Positions 34,627 through 46,026 are shown, numbered from the stretch's first letter. The stretch is DNA of 64,000 bases from Caminicella sporogenes DSM 14501 (GCF_900142285.1 NZ_FRAJ01000003.1:169262-233261); one strand, 5' to 3'. Notes: generated by a model from the letters alone, not told the origin. Made by a program: numbers and translations.

Positions 34627-37107
34627 TCAAAACATACTATATGGATTAATATCAACACTTAAATTTACATCTCCATACAAAAATTTATTTTTATTTCTAA
34701 TACATACATTATTAATTATACCTTTAATACTTTCTTGGTCAATACTTTGGCATTTTATAAGTATCTGCCATCTATAATTTCCTTTTATTTTATTATATAT
34801 TGCCGGATTTGGTCCAAAAATAATTATATCTCTCAAATTATTTTCTTTTATTTTAAATTCTAATTCTTCAAATAAATTCCTAGATGATTTTATAACATCA
34901 TTTTCATTTTTTCCATAGATAACAATATTTATTAAACTACAAAATGGCGGATACAGAAATTCTCTTCTAATATTTATTTCTCTTTTAAAAAAAGTATCAT
35001 AATCATGGTTCTGTGCTGCAATAACAGAAAAATTTTCAGGAGTATATGTCTGAATTATCACTTTACCTTGAAAATCGTGTCTTCCAGCTCTACCTGCTAC
35101 TTGAGTTAAAAGCTGAAAAGTCCTTTCATTAGCTCTATAGTCAGGTAAATTTAAAATAGTATCAGCTGATAAGACACCTACTAAAGTAACATATGGAAAA
35201 TCAAGTCCTTTTGTTACCATTTGAGTACCTATTAGTATATCTATTTCTCTATTTTCAAATGAAGTAATTATCCTTTCAAGTTCACCTTTTCTCGATGTCG
35301 TATCAACATCAAGTCTTTGCACTTTATAATTAGAAAACAATTTTTTTACATAGTTTTCTACTTTTTCTGTACCTGCTCCAAAATATTTTATATATTTACT
35401 TCCACATGAAGGACATGTATCAGGTACTGCTCTAGAATAACCACAGTAGTGGCATTTAGCTAAATTACTTTTATAATGATAAGTAAGAGAAATATCACAA
35501 TTTATACATTTTAATACAAAACCGCAACTTCTACAAGATATAAAAGTTGAAAAACCACGTCTATTTAAAAATAAAATCACCTGCTTTTTATTTGCCAAAC
35601 ATTCCTTCATAGAATTATATAAACTTTTGCTGAATATACTTCTATTCCCTTCTTCTAATTCTACTCTCATATCAACTATCTCAACTGTTGGAAGAGGATT
35701 TTTATTAAATCGATTTTTAAGCTTTAAAAGTCTATACTGCCCTTTTAAAGCTTTATAATAACTTTCAACAGACGGCGTTGCAGTTCCTAAAACTAAAGGT
35801 ATATTTTCTTGAGTACAAATATACTTTGCAACTTCTACAGTTTGATATTTAGGACTCATATCAGATTTATATGAAGATTCATGTTCCTCATCTATTATAA
35901 TTAGACCTAAATTTTCACATGGAGCAAAAACAGCAGACCGTGCTCCAATGACAATTGAAATTTCATTATTTTTTATTTTCTTCCACTGATCCAACCTTTC
36001 TCCTAATGATAACTTGCTATGCAGTACTGCTATATTTGATCTAAATCTACTAAAAAATTTATTCACAATTTGTGTAGTAAGTGAAATTTCAGGAACTAGA
36101 ATAATTGCTTGTTTATTATCTTTTAAAACTTTATCAACAAGCTGTATATAAACTTCCGTTTTACCACTGCCCGTAACTCCATGAACAAGAAAAGTTTCAT
36201 GTCTTTTTTCTGATATAGCTTTGAGAATATTATCATAAACTATTTTCTGTTCTCTATTTAATACTTTTGCTTTTTCCAAGTGTTTTTCTTTTTTTGCTAA
36301 CGGACTTCTAAACTCTTTTTCTTCAGTAATGCTTATTAATCCTTTTTTTTCTAACTGTTTAATAACTGAACTAGATGTACCTGCATCAGAAATTAGTTTG
36401 CTAACTTCCATTTTTTCTTTTTTAATGAGAATTTCTAAAATTTTTCTCTGTTTGTATGCTCTTAATGAAAGATTTGCAAATACATCATCTGCTTTGTTTA
36501 TATCAAAATTTAAAACTGCCATTTTTTTATATTTATGATTTACATCAGTATAAAAGTATTCTTTTGAATTTATTAAATTCATTTTACATAAAATATTTAA
36601 ATTTCTTTTAAAATTAAAATTCAATATTTCTTTAAGTTTTTTTTCTTCTACAAACTCTTCTCTTTTTACTGTATTCAATATGATTTTTTGTTGCTTTGTC
36701 AAATCAGCTAAATTTTCAAACTTATTTAAAACTTCATAATTGATACTATATACAATTTTTCTCTTTAAAGTAGTTCCTGAAGGTACTAATAAACTAATAG
36801 CCTCAAAATAAGTACATAAATATTCATTTTTCAGCCAATGACATAATTTTATCTGCTTTTCCGATAATATTATATCATCTTCTATTATATATTTAATATC
36901 CTTTATAGTGCTTTGAAAATCAGTTTCATTTTTAATTTCAAATACATATCCTTCTAATAATTTATTACCTATACCAAATGGTACTACTACCTTACACCCC
37001 ACTTTAATTTTACTCTGTAAATCTTGAGGAATTCTATAAGTATATATATTATCTGTCTGTCTGTTTCCAGTATTTACAACTATTCCAGCATAACAAGCTA
37101 AATACAT
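34627..37107 (-). CDS. priA: Primosomal helicase PriA
   Basis: Restarts collapsed replication forks by reloading the replisome. It has 826 residues: an N-terminal DNA-binding domain, Walker [12 protein letters not shown] (about 318), DEEHESSYK, and the zinc-binding insert with cysteines in [18 protein letters not shown] and CPSCG (about 535-580), then QVAGRAGR. The ATG at 37107 is 9 bases after GGAGG; the ATG at 37113 is too near it. It lies between coaBC and def. Confidence 0.96.
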   Translation of the reverse strand: MYLACYAGIVVNTGNRQTDNIYTYRIPQDLQSKIKVGCKVVVPFGIGNKLLEGYVFEIKNETDFQSTIKDIKYIIEDDIILSEKQIKLCHWLKNEYLCTYFEAISLLVPSGTTLKRKIVYSINYEVLNKFENLADLTKQQKIILNTVKREEFVEEKKLKEILNFNFKRNLNILCKMNLINSKEYFYTDVNHKYKKMAVLNFDINKADDVFANLSLRAYKQRKILEILIKKEKMEVSKLISDAGTSSSVIKQLEKKGLISITEEKEFRSPLAKKEKHLEKAKVLNREQKIVYDNILKAISEKRHETFLVHGVTGSGKTEVYIQLVDKVLKDNKQAIILVPEISLTTQIVNKFFSRFRSNIAVLHSKLSLGERLDQWKKIKNNEISIVIGARSAVFAPCENLGLIIIDEEHESSYKSDMSPKYQTVEVAKYICTQENIPLVLGTATPSVESYYKALKGQYRLLKLKNRFNKNPLPTVEIVDMRVELEEGNRSIFSKSLYNSMKECLANKKQVILFLNRRGFSTFISCRSCGFVLKCINCDISLTYHYKSNLAKCHYCGYSRAVPDTCPSCGSKYIKYFGAGTEKVENYVKKLFSNYKVQRLDVDTTSRKGELERIITSFENREIDILIGTQMVTKGLDFPYVTLVGVLSADTILNLPDYRANERTFQLLTQVAGRAGRHDFQGKVIIQTYTPENFSVIAAQNHDYDTFFKREINIRREFLYPPFCSLINIVIYGKNENDVIKSSRNLFEELEFKIKENNLRDIIIFGPNPAIYNKIKGNYRWQILIKCQSIDQESIKGIINNVCIRNKNKFLYGDVNLSVDINPYSMF

Positions 37108-37168
37108 TATCATAATCCTCCAAGTTTATATAAACATTTAATTCAATAACATTTCATATCTAAACACA

Positions 37169-37193
37169 AAGGAGTAGGAATACCTACCCCTCT
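37169..37193 (-). terminator. Weak hairpin after coaBC
   Basis: Stem GTAGG/CCTAC, extended by GG/CC past one mismatch, overlaps the coaBC stop and is followed by CUCCUUUGUGUUU. It may partly reduce transcription into priA. Confidence 0.35.
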
Positions 37194-38395
37194 TTCTTTA
37201 AAATCATATCTACTACTTTATCTAAAATAACATCTGCAACTTCTTCTTTTGTCATCTTTTTTAAAGATTTATAGTTTCCATTTTTATCTATTATCGTAAC
37301 AATATTTGTTTCAGATTTAAAACCTGCTCCCTTTTGAGTTATATCATTAGCTACTATTAAATCAAGATTTTTCTTTTTTATTTTTTTCAGTGCATTGTTT
37401 AATACATCATTAGTTTCAGCTGCAAATCCTACTAAAATTCTATTGCCTTTTATTTTTCCTATTTCATAAAGAATATCAGGATTTCTAGTCAGCTCTATAT
37501 TTAAATCATCATCACTCTTTTTAATTTTAACATCAGACTTATTTTTAGGTCTATAATCAGCTACTGCTGCTGATTTTATCACTATATCAGCATCTTTTAA
37601 ATTATTTAAAACAGCTTCATACATTTCATTCGCAGTTACTACATTAATAATTTTCACTCCATCAGGAGCAGATAAATTTGTTGGGCCAGATATTAATAAA
37701 ACTTCAGCTCCTCTATTTTTTGCAGCTTTTGCAATAGCATATCCCATTTTTCCAGTTGAATGATTAGTTATATATCTTACTGGGTCAATAGGTTCTTGAG
37801 TAGGTCCTGCAGTAACAATTATTTTTCTACCCTCTAAATCCTTTGAATAATCACTCTTAAACAAATTTATGATTTCATTGACAATATCTTGAGGCTCAGC
37901 CAATTTTCCTTTTCCGTAATCTCCACAAGCTAATCTGCCTGATACAGGCTCTATAAATTTATATCCTAATCTTTTTAAAATATCTATATTCCTCTGAACA
38001 ATAGGATTATTATACATATTTGTATTCATAGCTGGTGCTATCAGTACTGGCGCTTTAGTAGCCATAACAGTAGTTGACAACATATCATCAGCTATTCCAT
38101 TTGCTATTTTCCCAATAATATTTGCCGTAGCTGGAACTATGAGAAATAAATCTGCTTTTTGTGCCAAAGAAATATGCTCTATATCCCATGTTTTTGGTTC
38201 TGCAAACATATCGGTTACTACATAATTTTGAGATATAGATTGAAAAGTTAATGGTGCAACAAATTTAGCAGCTGACTTAGTCATTATTACATTAACATTT
38301 GCAGAAAGTTTTTTTAATCTGCTTACAACATCTACCGCTTTATATACTGCAATACCGCCTGTTACACCCACTACAACATTTTTATTCTTTAACAT
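37184..38395 (-). CDS. coaBC: Bifunctional CoaBC (phosphopantothenate-cysteine ligase/decarboxylase)
   Basis: Makes 4'-phosphopantetheine in CoA synthesis. The N-terminal flavoprotein decarboxylase (CoaC, about 1-185) has GGIAVYKAVD, APAMNTNMYNNP and the catalytic Cys in GRLACGDYGKGK. The C-terminal ligase (CoaB) has TAGPTQEPIDPVRYITN, STGKMGYAIA and AAVADYRP. The total is 403 residues. It works in the same pathway as coaD at 18981. It follows rpoZ. Confidence 0.96.
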   Translation of the reverse strand: MLKNKNVVVGVTGGIAVYKAVDVVSRLKKLSANVNVIMTKSAAKFVAPLTFQSISQNYVVTDMFAEPKTWDIEHISLAQKADLFLIVPATANIIGKIANGIADDMLSTTVMATKAPVLIAPAMNTNMYNNPIVQRNIDILKRLGYKFIEPVSGRLACGDYGKGKLAEPQDIVNEIINLFKSDYSKDLEGRKIIVTAGPTQEPIDPVRYITNHSTGKMGYAIAKAAKNRGAEVLLISGPTNLSAPDGVKIINVVTANEMYEAVLNNLKDADIVIKSAAVADYRPKNKSDVKIKKSDDDLNIELTRNPDILYEIGKIKGNRILVGFAAETNDVLNNALKKIKKKNLDLIVANDITQKGAGFKSETNIVTIIDKNGNYKSLKKMTKEEVADVILDKVVDMILKKEG

Positions 38396-38411
38396 TTATT
38401 ACACCCCTAAA

Positions 38412-38615
38412 TTATTCATCTAAATCAATTTTTTCATATGTAATTTTACCTTCATATAGTTCTTGAGTTGCAATAGAAACAGGCTTATTTGATTCTAAAT
38501 CAGTTAACTTCTCATACCCGTCAATTAACTGTCTAGCTCTCTTTGCTGTTGCTATTACAAGAGTATATCTACTGTCAACTTTTTTTAATAACTCATTGAT
38601 TGATGGATATAACAT
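38412..38615 (-). CDS. rpoZ: RNA polymerase omega subunit
   Basis: Small subunit that supports RNA polymerase assembly. The 67-residue protein opens [17 protein letters not shown] and has the family's [10 protein letters not shown]. Its ATG overlaps the gmk stop by one base (TAATG), with AAGGAGG inside gmk, so translation is coupled. The gmk-rpoZ-coaBC order is standard in Firmicutes. Confidence 0.94.
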   Translation of the reverse strand: MLYPSINELLKKVDSRYTLVIATAKRARQLIDGYEKLTDLESNKPVSIATQELYEGKITYEKIDLDE

Positions 38616-39232
38616 TACTTTGCCTCCTCCTTATATTTTTGTATTAATTTATATATATCATCTTTTACACGACATTTTTCTGCTTCAATAATGGAAATTA
38701 ATTTAGAAATTGAATTTTCCAGCTTATCATTTATTATATAATAATCATATTTGTCAATAAAATCAATTTCTCTAAATGCAGCTTTTAATCTTTTCTCTAT
38801 ACTTTCTTTTGAATCTGTTCCCCTATTAACAATTCTATTTCTCAATTCTTTCATACTAGGTGGTAAAATAAAAATAAATACTCCTTCAGGATATTTCTCT
38901 TTTATTTGAAGAGCACCTTGAATATCTATTTCTAATAATACATCTTCTCCATTATTTATATGTTCTAAAACATATTTTTTTGGAGTTCCATATAAATTTC
39001 CATATACCTCTGCATATTCCCAAAACTCATCTTTATTTATCATATCTTGAAAATTTTCTTTACTAATAAAATAATAATTAACTCCTTCTAACTCTCCATT
39101 TCTCTTTTTACGAGTAGTAGCAGAAATAGATAATTTAATATCCGGTCTTCTCTTTAATAATTCTTTACATACAGTTCCTTTACCTACACCAGACGGACCG
39201 CATATTACAAACAAATTACCTTTTTTCTTCAT
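38615..39232 (-). CDS. gmk: Guanylate kinase
   Basis: Phosphorylates GMP to GDP with ATP. It has 205 residues, with P-loop GPSGVGKGT (about 11-19), the GMP-binding stretch [13 protein letters not shown] and VNYYFISKE, and the lid region RLKAAFREI. The ATG at 39232 is 8 bases after AAGGAG; the TTG at 39238 is too close. Neighbours are remA upstream and rpoZ downstream. Confidence 0.96.
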   Translation of the reverse strand: MKKKGNLFVICGPSGVGKGTVCKELLKRRPDIKLSISATTRKKRNGELEGVNYYFISKENFQDMINKDEFWEYAEVYGNLYGTPKKYVLEHINNGEDVLLEIDIQGALQIKEKYPEGVFIFILPPSMKELRNRIVNRGTDSKESIEKRLKAAFREIDFIDKYDYYIINDKLENSISKLISIIEAEKCRVKDDIYKLIQKYKEEAK

Positions 39233-39245
39233 CTGCAATTCTCCT

Positions 39246-39518
39246 TTAGTCAGTATTTTGGTTGTTTTCTATTAGTTCTTTACTATTAAATCTTTGTGCC
39301 ATAGTTTCTGGCTGAACAGAAGATAAAACTATATGATTACTATCACAAATGATTACAGCACGAGTCTTTCTACCATAAGTTGCATCAATAAGTTTTCCCT
39401 GTTCCCTTGCTTCATTGATTATTCTTTTTATTGGTGCTGATTCTGGTTTGACTATTGCTATAATTCTATTAGATGAAATTACATTGCCAAAGCCTATATT
39501 TACAAATTTTAAATCCAT
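39246..39518 (-). CDS. remA: RemA-like protein (DUF370)
   Basis: A 90-residue DUF370 protein. RemA in Bacillus binds DNA and activates biofilm matrix genes. Visible family features are [17 protein letters not shown] at the start, [11 protein letters not shown] and [13 protein letters not shown]. The ATG at 39518 follows GGGGGAG; the open frame to 39539 adds 7 unsupported residues. The yicC-remA-gmk-rpoZ order is conserved; in clostridia its targets are unknown. Confidence 0.92.
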   Translation of the reverse strand: MDLKFVNIGFGNVISSNRIIAIVKPESAPIKRIINEAREQGKLIDATYGRKTRAVIICDSNHIVLSSVQPETMAQRFNSKELIENNQNTD

Positions 39519-39531
39519 TATTCTCCCCCTG

Positions 39532-40410
39532 TTATTCAATATTTTGAACTTGTTCTCTTATCTTTTCAAGTTCACTTTTTACATCTATAACATAATTAGA
39601 AATCTCTATATTAGAAGATTTTGAACCTATGGTATTGATTTCTCTGTTCATTTCTTGTATTAAAAAATCTAATTTTCTACCAACTGCTCCATCTTCATTA
39701 AGAATAGAATTTAACTGCTGTATATGACTATATAGTCTAACTATTTCTTCATTTATATTGCTTTTATCTGCATATATTGCAAGTTCTAAAGCTAATCTAC
39801 TTTCATCTACTTCTACTTCATTCAAAAGCTCTTTTATCCTATTATAAAGCTTTTCTTTATACTCTTTTACAATAAAAGAGGATTTCTCCTCAATTTTTTT
39901 TACCACTTCATAAATTTTTTCACTTCTACATTTAATATCTTCTGCTAATTTAATGCCTTCTTTTTTTCTCATATCAATCAGCATATCAAGTGCTTCTTTA
40001 ACTGCTGGCTCTAATATCATCCAAATAGATTCACTATCTTCTTCTTTATTTTTTATCTCAAAAACTTCAGGAAAAGATGTAAGCAACGAAAGATTAACTT
40101 CATCTTTTAAATTTAATTCATCTTTTATAATTCTTAAAGCATTATAATACTGTTTTACAACCCCAACATTTGGATTTATAACAACATCTTCATCTTTAGA
40201 TTGCTCAAAAGATATATATACCTCTATTCTGCCTCTTTTTAATCTGGATTTAATTAAACTTCTTATCTTTTCTTCAAAGCAAGATAATTTTTTCGATGCC
40301 TTTACAATTATATCATTATATCTATGATTGACAGATTTTATTTCTACAACAAAACTTTTTTGTTCATTACCAGACTCACCTCTACCGTATCCTGTCATAC
40401 TGCTAATCAT
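39532..40410 (-). CDS. yicC: YicC family endoribonuclease
   Basis: YicC-like protein of 292 residues, a family now assigned endoribonuclease activity. It begins [11 protein letters not shown], as the family does, has [14 protein letters not shown] near 25 and ends with the DUF1732 domain ([18 protein letters not shown]). The ATG at 40410 follows AGGAGG. An in-frame ATG at 40437 also has a good site (AGGAGAAGGTA) and would add 9 residues, so two starts are possible. Confidence 0.92.
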   Translation of the reverse strand: MISSMTGYGRGESGNEQKSFVVEIKSVNHRYNDIIVKASKKLSCFEEKIRSLIKSRLKRGRIEVYISFEQSKDEDVVINPNVGVVKQYYNALRIIKDELNLKDEVNLSLLTSFPEVFEIKNKEEDSESIWMILEPAVKEALDMLIDMRKKEGIKLAEDIKCRSEKIYEVVKKIEEKSSFIVKEYKEKLYNRIKELLNEVEVDESRLALELAIYADKSNINEEIVRLYSHIQQLNSILNEDGAVGRKLDFLIQEMNREINTIGSKSSNIEISNYVIDVKSELEKIREQVQNIE

Positions 40411-40473
40411 ATTTTTTCCTCCTACTGTATATAGCATTACCTTCTCCTAATGAATTTATATTATACCACTTAT

Positions 40474-41325
40474 TTAAAAATTTTTTAAGTAATCTTTATA
40501 ATAATACTTTCCACTACAGATAAATTCAGCTCGACCTTCCATAAATACATTATCATTTTTATCAATGTATATATTAAGCGTTCCACCGGGCACTTCTACC
40601 TCAACAATATTATCTACAAAATTTAATAATTTTGCAATATAAACTGAAGCACAAACACCTGTACCGCAAGCTAAAGTTCTGCCAACTCCTCTTTCCCATG
40701 TATTAACTATTATTTTAGCTCTACTGAGTATCTTAACAAAATTAACATTTGTCTTTTTGGGATAAATATCATGTTTTTCAATAATTGGTCCAATTTTATT
40801 TATCAAATCATCATCTAAATCACTAACAAAAATAACTGTATGAGGTACTCCCATTAATATAGATGAAACATTAAACTCTTGACTGCTTATTATTATTTTT
40901 TCATTTATAAATTTTTCCTTATCAGTCTTAACAGGTACATCTTGAGAATTTAAACTAGGCTTTCCCATTTCAACTAAAATTTTGTCAATTTCATCATTTT
41001 TTATAGATACTTTTATTTTTTTTATGCCAGCTAAAGTTTCAACTGTAAATGTTTCACTTTTTACTATATCATTATCATATACATACTTTGAAAAACATCT
41101 TATACCATTACCACACATTTCGGCTATAGAACCATCAGCATTGTAAAAAATCATCTTTACATCAGCCACATCTGACTTATCAACAATCATCAATCCATCT
41201 GAACCTACTCCAAAATGTCTATTACAAATTGCCTTTGCAAGATTTGAATAACCCAAATCACCTATATTCTGCTTCTCTAGTATTATGAAGTCATTACCTG
41301 CCCCGTGCATTTTAGTAAAATTCAA
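40474..41325 (-). CDS. dapF: Diaminopimelate epimerase
   Basis: Converts LL- to meso-diaminopimelate for lysine and peptidoglycan, so the cell wall probably contains meso-DAP. It has 283 residues with both catalytic cysteines, in MCGNGIRCF (about 70) and LACGTGVCAS (about 217), and the N-terminal MHGAGNDFI. The start is TTG with AGGAGG 7 bases upstream. It is divergent from rqcH. Confidence 0.96.
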   Translation of the reverse strand: MNFTKMHGAGNDFIILEKQNIGDLGYSNLAKAICNRHFGVGSDGLMIVDKSDVADVKMIFYNADGSIAEMCGNGIRCFSKYVYDNDIVKSETFTVETLAGIKKIKVSIKNDEIDKILVEMGKPSLNSQDVPVKTDKEKFINEKIIISSQEFNVSSILMGVPHTVIFVSDLDDDLINKIGPIIEKHDIYPKKTNVNFVKILSRAKIIVNTWERGVGRTLACGTGVCASVYIAKLLNFVDNIVEVEVPGGTLNIYIDKNDNVFMEGRAEFICSGKYYYKDYLKNF

Positions 41326-41395
41326 AATAAAACCTCCTTTGTTTTAGCCATCAACAGTCATTTAAAATCAAACTTTAAGTATCATTTTCTTTTAT

Positions 41396-41424
41396 TTTAT
41401 ACAAATTAATGATATACTTTACAA
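41396..41424 (-). promoter_or_regulatory. Promoter for the dapF-yicC-remA-gmk unit
   Basis: -35 TTGTAA (41419-41424), 17-base spacer and -10 TATAAA (41396-41401) on the minus strand. On the plus strand TTATAC...TACAAT in nearly the same bases could serve rqcH, so the divergent promoters may overlap. Confidence 0.5.
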
Positions 41425-41457
41425 TGAATTTTAATTATAAATAAATGGAGGGATACT

Positions 41458-43239
41458 ATGCCTTTTGATGGCTTTGTCATAAATTCACTTATAAAAGAAT
41501 TAAAAAATACATTAATAAACACGCGTATAAATAAAATATATCAAAGTGATTCCGATGAGCTGATAATTAAATTAAAAAATTCTACTAAAAATAATATACT
41601 ACTAATTTCTGTTAATAGCAATTATCCTCATATATGTTTAACAAATGAGCAAAAAGAAAATCCTTTGACTCCTCCAATGTTTTGTATGCTGCTCAGAAAA
41701 CACATACAAAATGGAAAAATAGTAGACATAAATCAAGTTGAATTTGAAAGAATAATTATATTTACAATAGAAAGTTATGATGAACTCGGAAACCGCTGTT
41801 TTAAAGAACTTATAGTAGAAATCATGGGAAAACACAGCAATATAATATTAGTTGATGGAAATTCAAAAAAAATTATTGACAGCATAAAAAGAATACCTTT
41901 AAACATAAGCCGTCAACGTCAAGTTTTACCCGGACTTAAATATATTAATCCTCCTTCTCAAGGAAAAATTAATATCTTTGACTGCAATTTTGAAAACTTT
42001 TTAAACAAAATCAGTGAATTTAAAAAAACTGAACCAGTTTATAAAGTATTATACAAATCTTTTCAGGGTGTAAGTCCAATTGTAGCAAAAGAAATTTGTT
42101 TGCGATTAAATATAAATTTTGATGAGCACATTGAAAACATAAATCAAAATCATCTAAAACAAATATGGTTACAATTTACAGCTATAAAAAAAGATTTAGA
42201 TTCATATAATATATTTCCAAATATAGTTTCAGAAATAAATAACAAAAAATATATAGATTTTTCATCTCTTGACCTAAAAATATATAACGAAAAAATATTT
42301 AAAAAATTATTTTTCAATTCTATAAATGACACTATTAAGCATTATTACTATGAAAAAGCTAAATATGAAAAAATAAGACAAAAATCATCAAATTTGAAAA
42401 AACTAATAAGCACAAAATTAGATAGTCTTTACAATAAACTTCAAAAACAAAAAGAAGAACTGCTAATTGCTAAAGATGCAGACAAATATAAATTATACGG
42501 AGAATTAATTTTAGCAAATTTATACAAAATATCTAAAGGAATGAATGAAATAGAAGTTGAAAATTATTATGATGAAAATTTATCAAAAATAACAATTCCT
42601 CTAGATGTGAGATTAGAGCCAAATGAAAACAGTCAGTATTATTTTAAAAAGTATAATAAATTTAAAAATGCTTTAAAAAAAATATCTACTCAAATAGAAG
42701 AAACAAAAAAAGAAATAGAATACTTAGAAAACGTGCTAACTAGTATTGAAAATGCAGATGATGTTCAAATTATTGAAGATATAAAAGATGAATTAATACA
42801 GCAAAATATTTTTAAAAGAAAAAATAAATCTTCCAAAAAGGCAAAACAAAATATTTCTCTACCAAATAAGTATTTATCTAGTGATGGTTTTATTATAGAA
42901 GCTGGAAAAAATAACAGACAAAATGATTATTTGACTTTAAAAGCTTCTTCTAAAAATGACATATGGTTTCATACAAAAGAAATACCAGGTTCTCATGTAG
43001 TTATCAAAACTAACGGACTTGATGTTCCTAAAAGCACCATTATAGAAGCTGCAAAAATTGCCGCATATCACAGTAAGGCAAGATACTCAAGTAATGTTCC
43101 AGTTGATTATACATTAATTAAATTTGTTAAAAAACCTTCTGGAGCAAAACCCGGTATGGTTATATACGATAACTACAAAACAATTTATGTTACGCCTGAC
43201 GAAGAAGATATAAAAAAATTACAAACACAAAGAAAATAA
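41458..43239 (+). CDS. rqcH: Ribosome quality control factor RqcH (NFACT family)
   Basis: Rqc2/NEMF homologue. In Bacillus RqcH binds stalled 50S subunits and adds C-terminal alanine tails that mark the peptide for proteolysis; older names are FbpA and fibronectin-binding protein. The 593-residue protein has NFACT-N (opening MPFDGFVINSLIKEL), a long coiled-coil middle (about 300-440) and NFACT-R at the C-terminus (SKNDIWFHTKEIPGSH). The ATG follows GGAGGG. It is a single plus-strand gene between two minus-strand blocks. Confidence 0.94.
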   Translation: MPFDGFVINSLIKELKNTLINTRINKIYQSDSDELIIKLKNSTKNNILLISVNSNYPHICLTNEQKENPLTPPMFCMLLRKHIQNGKIVDINQVEFERIIIFTIESYDELGNRCFKELIVEIMGKHSNIILVDGNSKKIIDSIKRIPLNISRQRQVLPGLKYINPPSQGKINIFDCNFENFLNKISEFKKTEPVYKVLYKSFQGVSPIVAKEICLRLNINFDEHIENINQNHLKQIWLQFTAIKKDLDSYNIFPNIVSEINNKKYIDFSSLDLKIYNEKIFKKLFFNSINDTIKHYYYEKAKYEKIRQKSSNLKKLISTKLDSLYNKLQKQKEELLIAKDADKYKLYGELILANLYKISKGMNEIEVENYYDENLSKITIPLDVRLEPNENSQYYFKKYNKFKNALKKISTQIEETKKEIEYLENVLTSIENADDVQIIEDIKDELIQQNIFKRKNKSSKKAKQNISLPNKYLSSDGFIIEAGKNNRQNDYLTLKASSKNDIWFHTKEIPGSHVVIKTNGLDVPKSTIIEAAKIAAYHSKARYSSNVPVDYTLIKFVKKPSGAKPGMVIYDNYKTIYVTPDEEDIKKLQTQRK

Positions 43240-43258
43240 TTCTTTGTGTTTGTAATTT
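43216..43258. terminator. Bidirectional terminator between rqcH and pyrR
   Basis: Perfect 17-bp stem (43216-43232 with 43242-43258) and a 9-base loop that contains the rqcH stop codon. T-runs follow on both strands, so it should stop rqcH and pyrR transcripts. Confidence 0.88.
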
Positions 43259-43260
43259 TT

Positions 43261-43851
<591 letters not shown>

Positions 43852-43891
43852 TTATAATTGCAATTTTAGTATAATCAATATACAACATAAA

Positions 43892-44812
43892 TCAAGAAAT
43901 TAATTCTATTTTCCTTAAAATTTCTTTAAAATAAGTAGGCAGCTGACTATCAAACTCAATATATTCCAAAGTCGAAGGATGTATAAAACCCAGTTTTTTA
44001 GCATGTAAAACTTGTCCTTTAAGATTAAATTTTTCTTTTTTTATTCCATATAAAGGGTCTCCCACAAGAGGATAACCAATATACGACATATGCACTCTAA
44101 TTTGATGAGTTCTACCAGTTTCAAGTTTTAACTTTACAAGAGTATAGTTTTTATATCTCTTTACTACTTCAAAATGTGTTACAGCCCTTTTGCTGTTATT
44201 TTCAGTCACTGTCCATTTTAATCTATTTACAGGGTGTCTTCCAATAGGAGCATCTATTGTTCCAGAATCTTCTTTTATTTTTCCATGAACTACTGCCATA
44301 TAAATTCTCGTGATGCTGTGCTCTTTTAGCTGCTTTGCTAAAAAATTATGAGCTCTATCGTTTTTAGCAATCATAAGCAATCCCGAAGTATCTTTGTCTA
44401 TTCTATGTACTATACCCGGTCTTATTATACCATTGATTGAAGATAAATTGTTACAATGATATAATAATGCATTGACTAAAGTTTTAGAATAATGTCCCGG
44501 TGCTGGATGAACAACCATTCCTTGAGGCTTATTTACGACTAATACATCATCATCTTCATAAACAATATCTATTGGTATGTTTTCAGGTTCTAATTTAAGT
44601 TTTTCAGGTTCTGGTATAGTTATATGTATTTCATCATTTTCATTTACTTTATATTTTTTTGACTCAATTACTTCACCATTGACTTTTACTTTTCCAGATT
44701 TTATTAACTTTTGTATATAAGACCTTGAAATGTCATTTAACTCTCTTGATAAATATAAATCTACTCTAGTAGGTTCTACTATATCCTCAACTAATAGTCT
44801 AATTACTTCCAA
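43892..44812 (-). CDS. rluD: 23S rRNA pseudouridine synthase RluD family
   Basis: Pseudouridine synthase of 306 residues. An S4 RNA-binding domain covers about residues 10-75, then the catalytic domain has GMVVHPAPGH and HRIDKDTSGLL (catalytic Asp, about residue 140) and GRTHQIRVH. In Bacillus this position holds ylyB. The start is TTG with GGGG 8 bases upstream. An extended -10 (TGATATAAT at 44846-44854) lies upstream. Position-specific target cannot be assigned. Confidence 0.92.
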   Translation of the reverse strand: MEVIRLLVEDIVEPTRVDLYLSRELNDISRSYIQKLIKSGKVKVNGEVIESKKYKVNENDEIHITIPEPEKLKLEPENIPIDIVYEDDDVLVVNKPQGMVVHPAPGHYSKTLVNALLYHCNNLSSINGIIRPGIVHRIDKDTSGLLMIAKNDRAHNFLAKQLKEHSITRIYMAVVHGKIKEDSGTIDAPIGRHPVNRLKWTVTENNSKRAVTHFEVVKRYKNYTLVKLKLETGRTHQIRVHMSYIGYPLVGDPLYGIKKEKFNLKGQVLHAKKLGFIHPSTLEYIEFDSQLPTYFKEILRKIELIS

Positions 44813-44845
44813 ATTATCTACCCCTTTTTATACTGTTTATGTATG

Positions 44846-44854
44846 ATTATATCA
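44846..44854 (-). promoter_or_regulatory. Extended -10 promoter element for rluD
   Basis: TGATATAAT on the minus strand with no good -35 at the usual distance, 34 bases before the rluD start. Confidence 0.45.
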
Positions 44855-44924
44855 TATGTTAGTAAACAACTCGACAGTAAAGATATATTCAAACAAAAAA
44901 TTTCTCTAGTTTTTTGAGTATATA

Positions 44925-44969
44925 TATTATATATAAAAATAGAAGTAAAGCAAATCCTTACTTCTATTT
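44925..44969 (-). terminator. Terminator after the yteA-like gene
   Basis: Perfect 12-bp stem (44958-44969 with 44937-44948) and a U-rich tail on the minus strand. The 5' arm includes the gene's stop codon. Confidence 0.85.
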
Positions 44970-45599
44970 ATCTTCCTTATTAATATCATCATTTATTTGT
45001 TTTTTATAATATTCTAAGCTTATATCTTCTACATCTTCAACTTTCCCGGAAATACTTCCATCATACATATTGTTATCATACCAATCTAAAGCCATTTTTT
45101 TATAATCTGTTTTATTATATCTAGCCACTTCCTGCCATGTATCTTCCCCATCTAAACCACTTAATCTAAAGCTGCCATTAAATATTTTATATGGAGTTTT
45201 TAAATACTCTTCTTCTACTGGTCTTGTTTTTAATTTTTCGTTTAATGAAATACTATCCTTACTACACTTCATGCAAAATTCTGTATCAGGTATAATATCA
45301 AGTCTGTCAAATTCAATTTCTTTTCCACACTTTTCACAAATTCCATATGTGCCATTTTCTATTTTTTCCAAAGCTTTCTCAACTTTAAGCAAATGCTTTT
45401 GTTCTTTATCTTCTAAATTCATCTGCATTTCCATTTCAAAAGTTTCACTTCCTATATCTGCAGGATGGTTATCATATAACGACAATTCTTTATAATAATC
45501 TTGAAAAGAACTGTGAATATCTTCATTTATAGTATTTATAGCTTCCTGCTTTTCTCTTAATAATTTTTGCTTGAAATATTCTAGTTTTCTTTTATTCAA
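44964..45599 (-). CDS. yteA: TraR/DksA zinc-finger protein, YteA-like
   Basis: A 211-residue protein of the TraR/DksA C4 zinc-finger group called YteA in spore formers. It has a helical N-terminal half with DNHPADIGSETFE, then the zinc finger CEKCGKEIEF...FCMKC (about residues 95-117). DksA relatives bind RNA polymerase; the YteA role in sporulation is not defined. The start is TTG with AGGAGG 7 bases upstream. It is co-transcribed with the DUF5665 gene just upstream. Confidence 0.85.
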   Translation of the reverse strand: MNKRKLEYFKQKLLREKQEAINTINEDIHSSFQDYYKELSLYDNHPADIGSETFEMEMQMNLEDKEQKHLLKVEKALEKIENGTYGICEKCGKEIEFDRLDIIPDTEFCMKCSKDSISLNEKLKTRPVEEEYLKTPYKIFNGSFRLSGLDGEDTWQEVARYNKTDYKKMALDWYDNNMYDGSISGKVEDVEDISLEYYKKQINDDINKEDK

Positions 45600-45616
45600 C
45601 TAAATACCTCCTTATA

Positions 45617-45895
45617 TTATCTGTAACTATCTATAATATTCAATAATTCTGCAATGTACCGACCTATTAAAGGTAAATTTACTAACTGCTGTATAATGTA
45701 AATAACTAATGCTGCCAAAATAGTAAAGCCTATTGCCATTCCAAATCCACGTGCTAAACCTCCAATAAAATTTACAAATATTAATCTTCTAGGATTATTC
45801 ATCATTTCTACATATTCTAATATTTTACTTCTTTCTAAATGTATAGAAAAAGATTCTAATTTATCTTCCAAAGATTTAATCCTATTTTCTATCAT
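45617..45895 (-). CDS. DUF5665 membrane protein
   Basis: A 92-residue protein of the DUF5665 family common in clostridia. The N-terminal half is charged and helical (ENRIKSLEDKLESF), then PRRLIFVNFIGGLARGFG leads into one or two hydrophobic helices (about 48-85). No function is known. The ATG follows AGGATG. It lies upstream of the yteA-like gene in the same direction. Confidence 0.8.
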   Translation of the reverse strand: MIENRIKSLEDKLESFSIHLERSKILEYVEMMNNPRRLIFVNFIGGLARGFGMAIGFTILAALVIYIIQQLVNLPLIGRYIAELLNIIDSYR

Positions 45896-45924
45896 GATAT
45901 AAGCACATCCTGTTTTACTATTAG

Positions 45925-45946
45925 TTATCTACTGTTTATTAGATAA
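45925..45946 (-). promoter_or_regulatory. Palindrome upstream of the DUF5665 gene
   Basis: Arms TTATCTA and TAGATAA (7 bp each, 8-base centre) lie about 30 bases before the start. It could be an operator or a leader stem; no known motif. Confidence 0.3.
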
Positions 45947-45984
45947 TATTATTTTGCCCCTTTTTAAACAAATTATAAAATATA

Positions 45985-46026
45985 CATAAAATAAAAAACT
46001 ATAGCATTCATATTAGCTATAGTTTT
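45985..46026 (-). terminator. Terminator after mtnN
   Basis: Perfect 11-bp stem AAAACTATAGC/GCTATAGTTTT (46016-46026 with 45995-46005), a 10-base loop and a U-rich tail on the minus strand. Confidence 0.85.
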
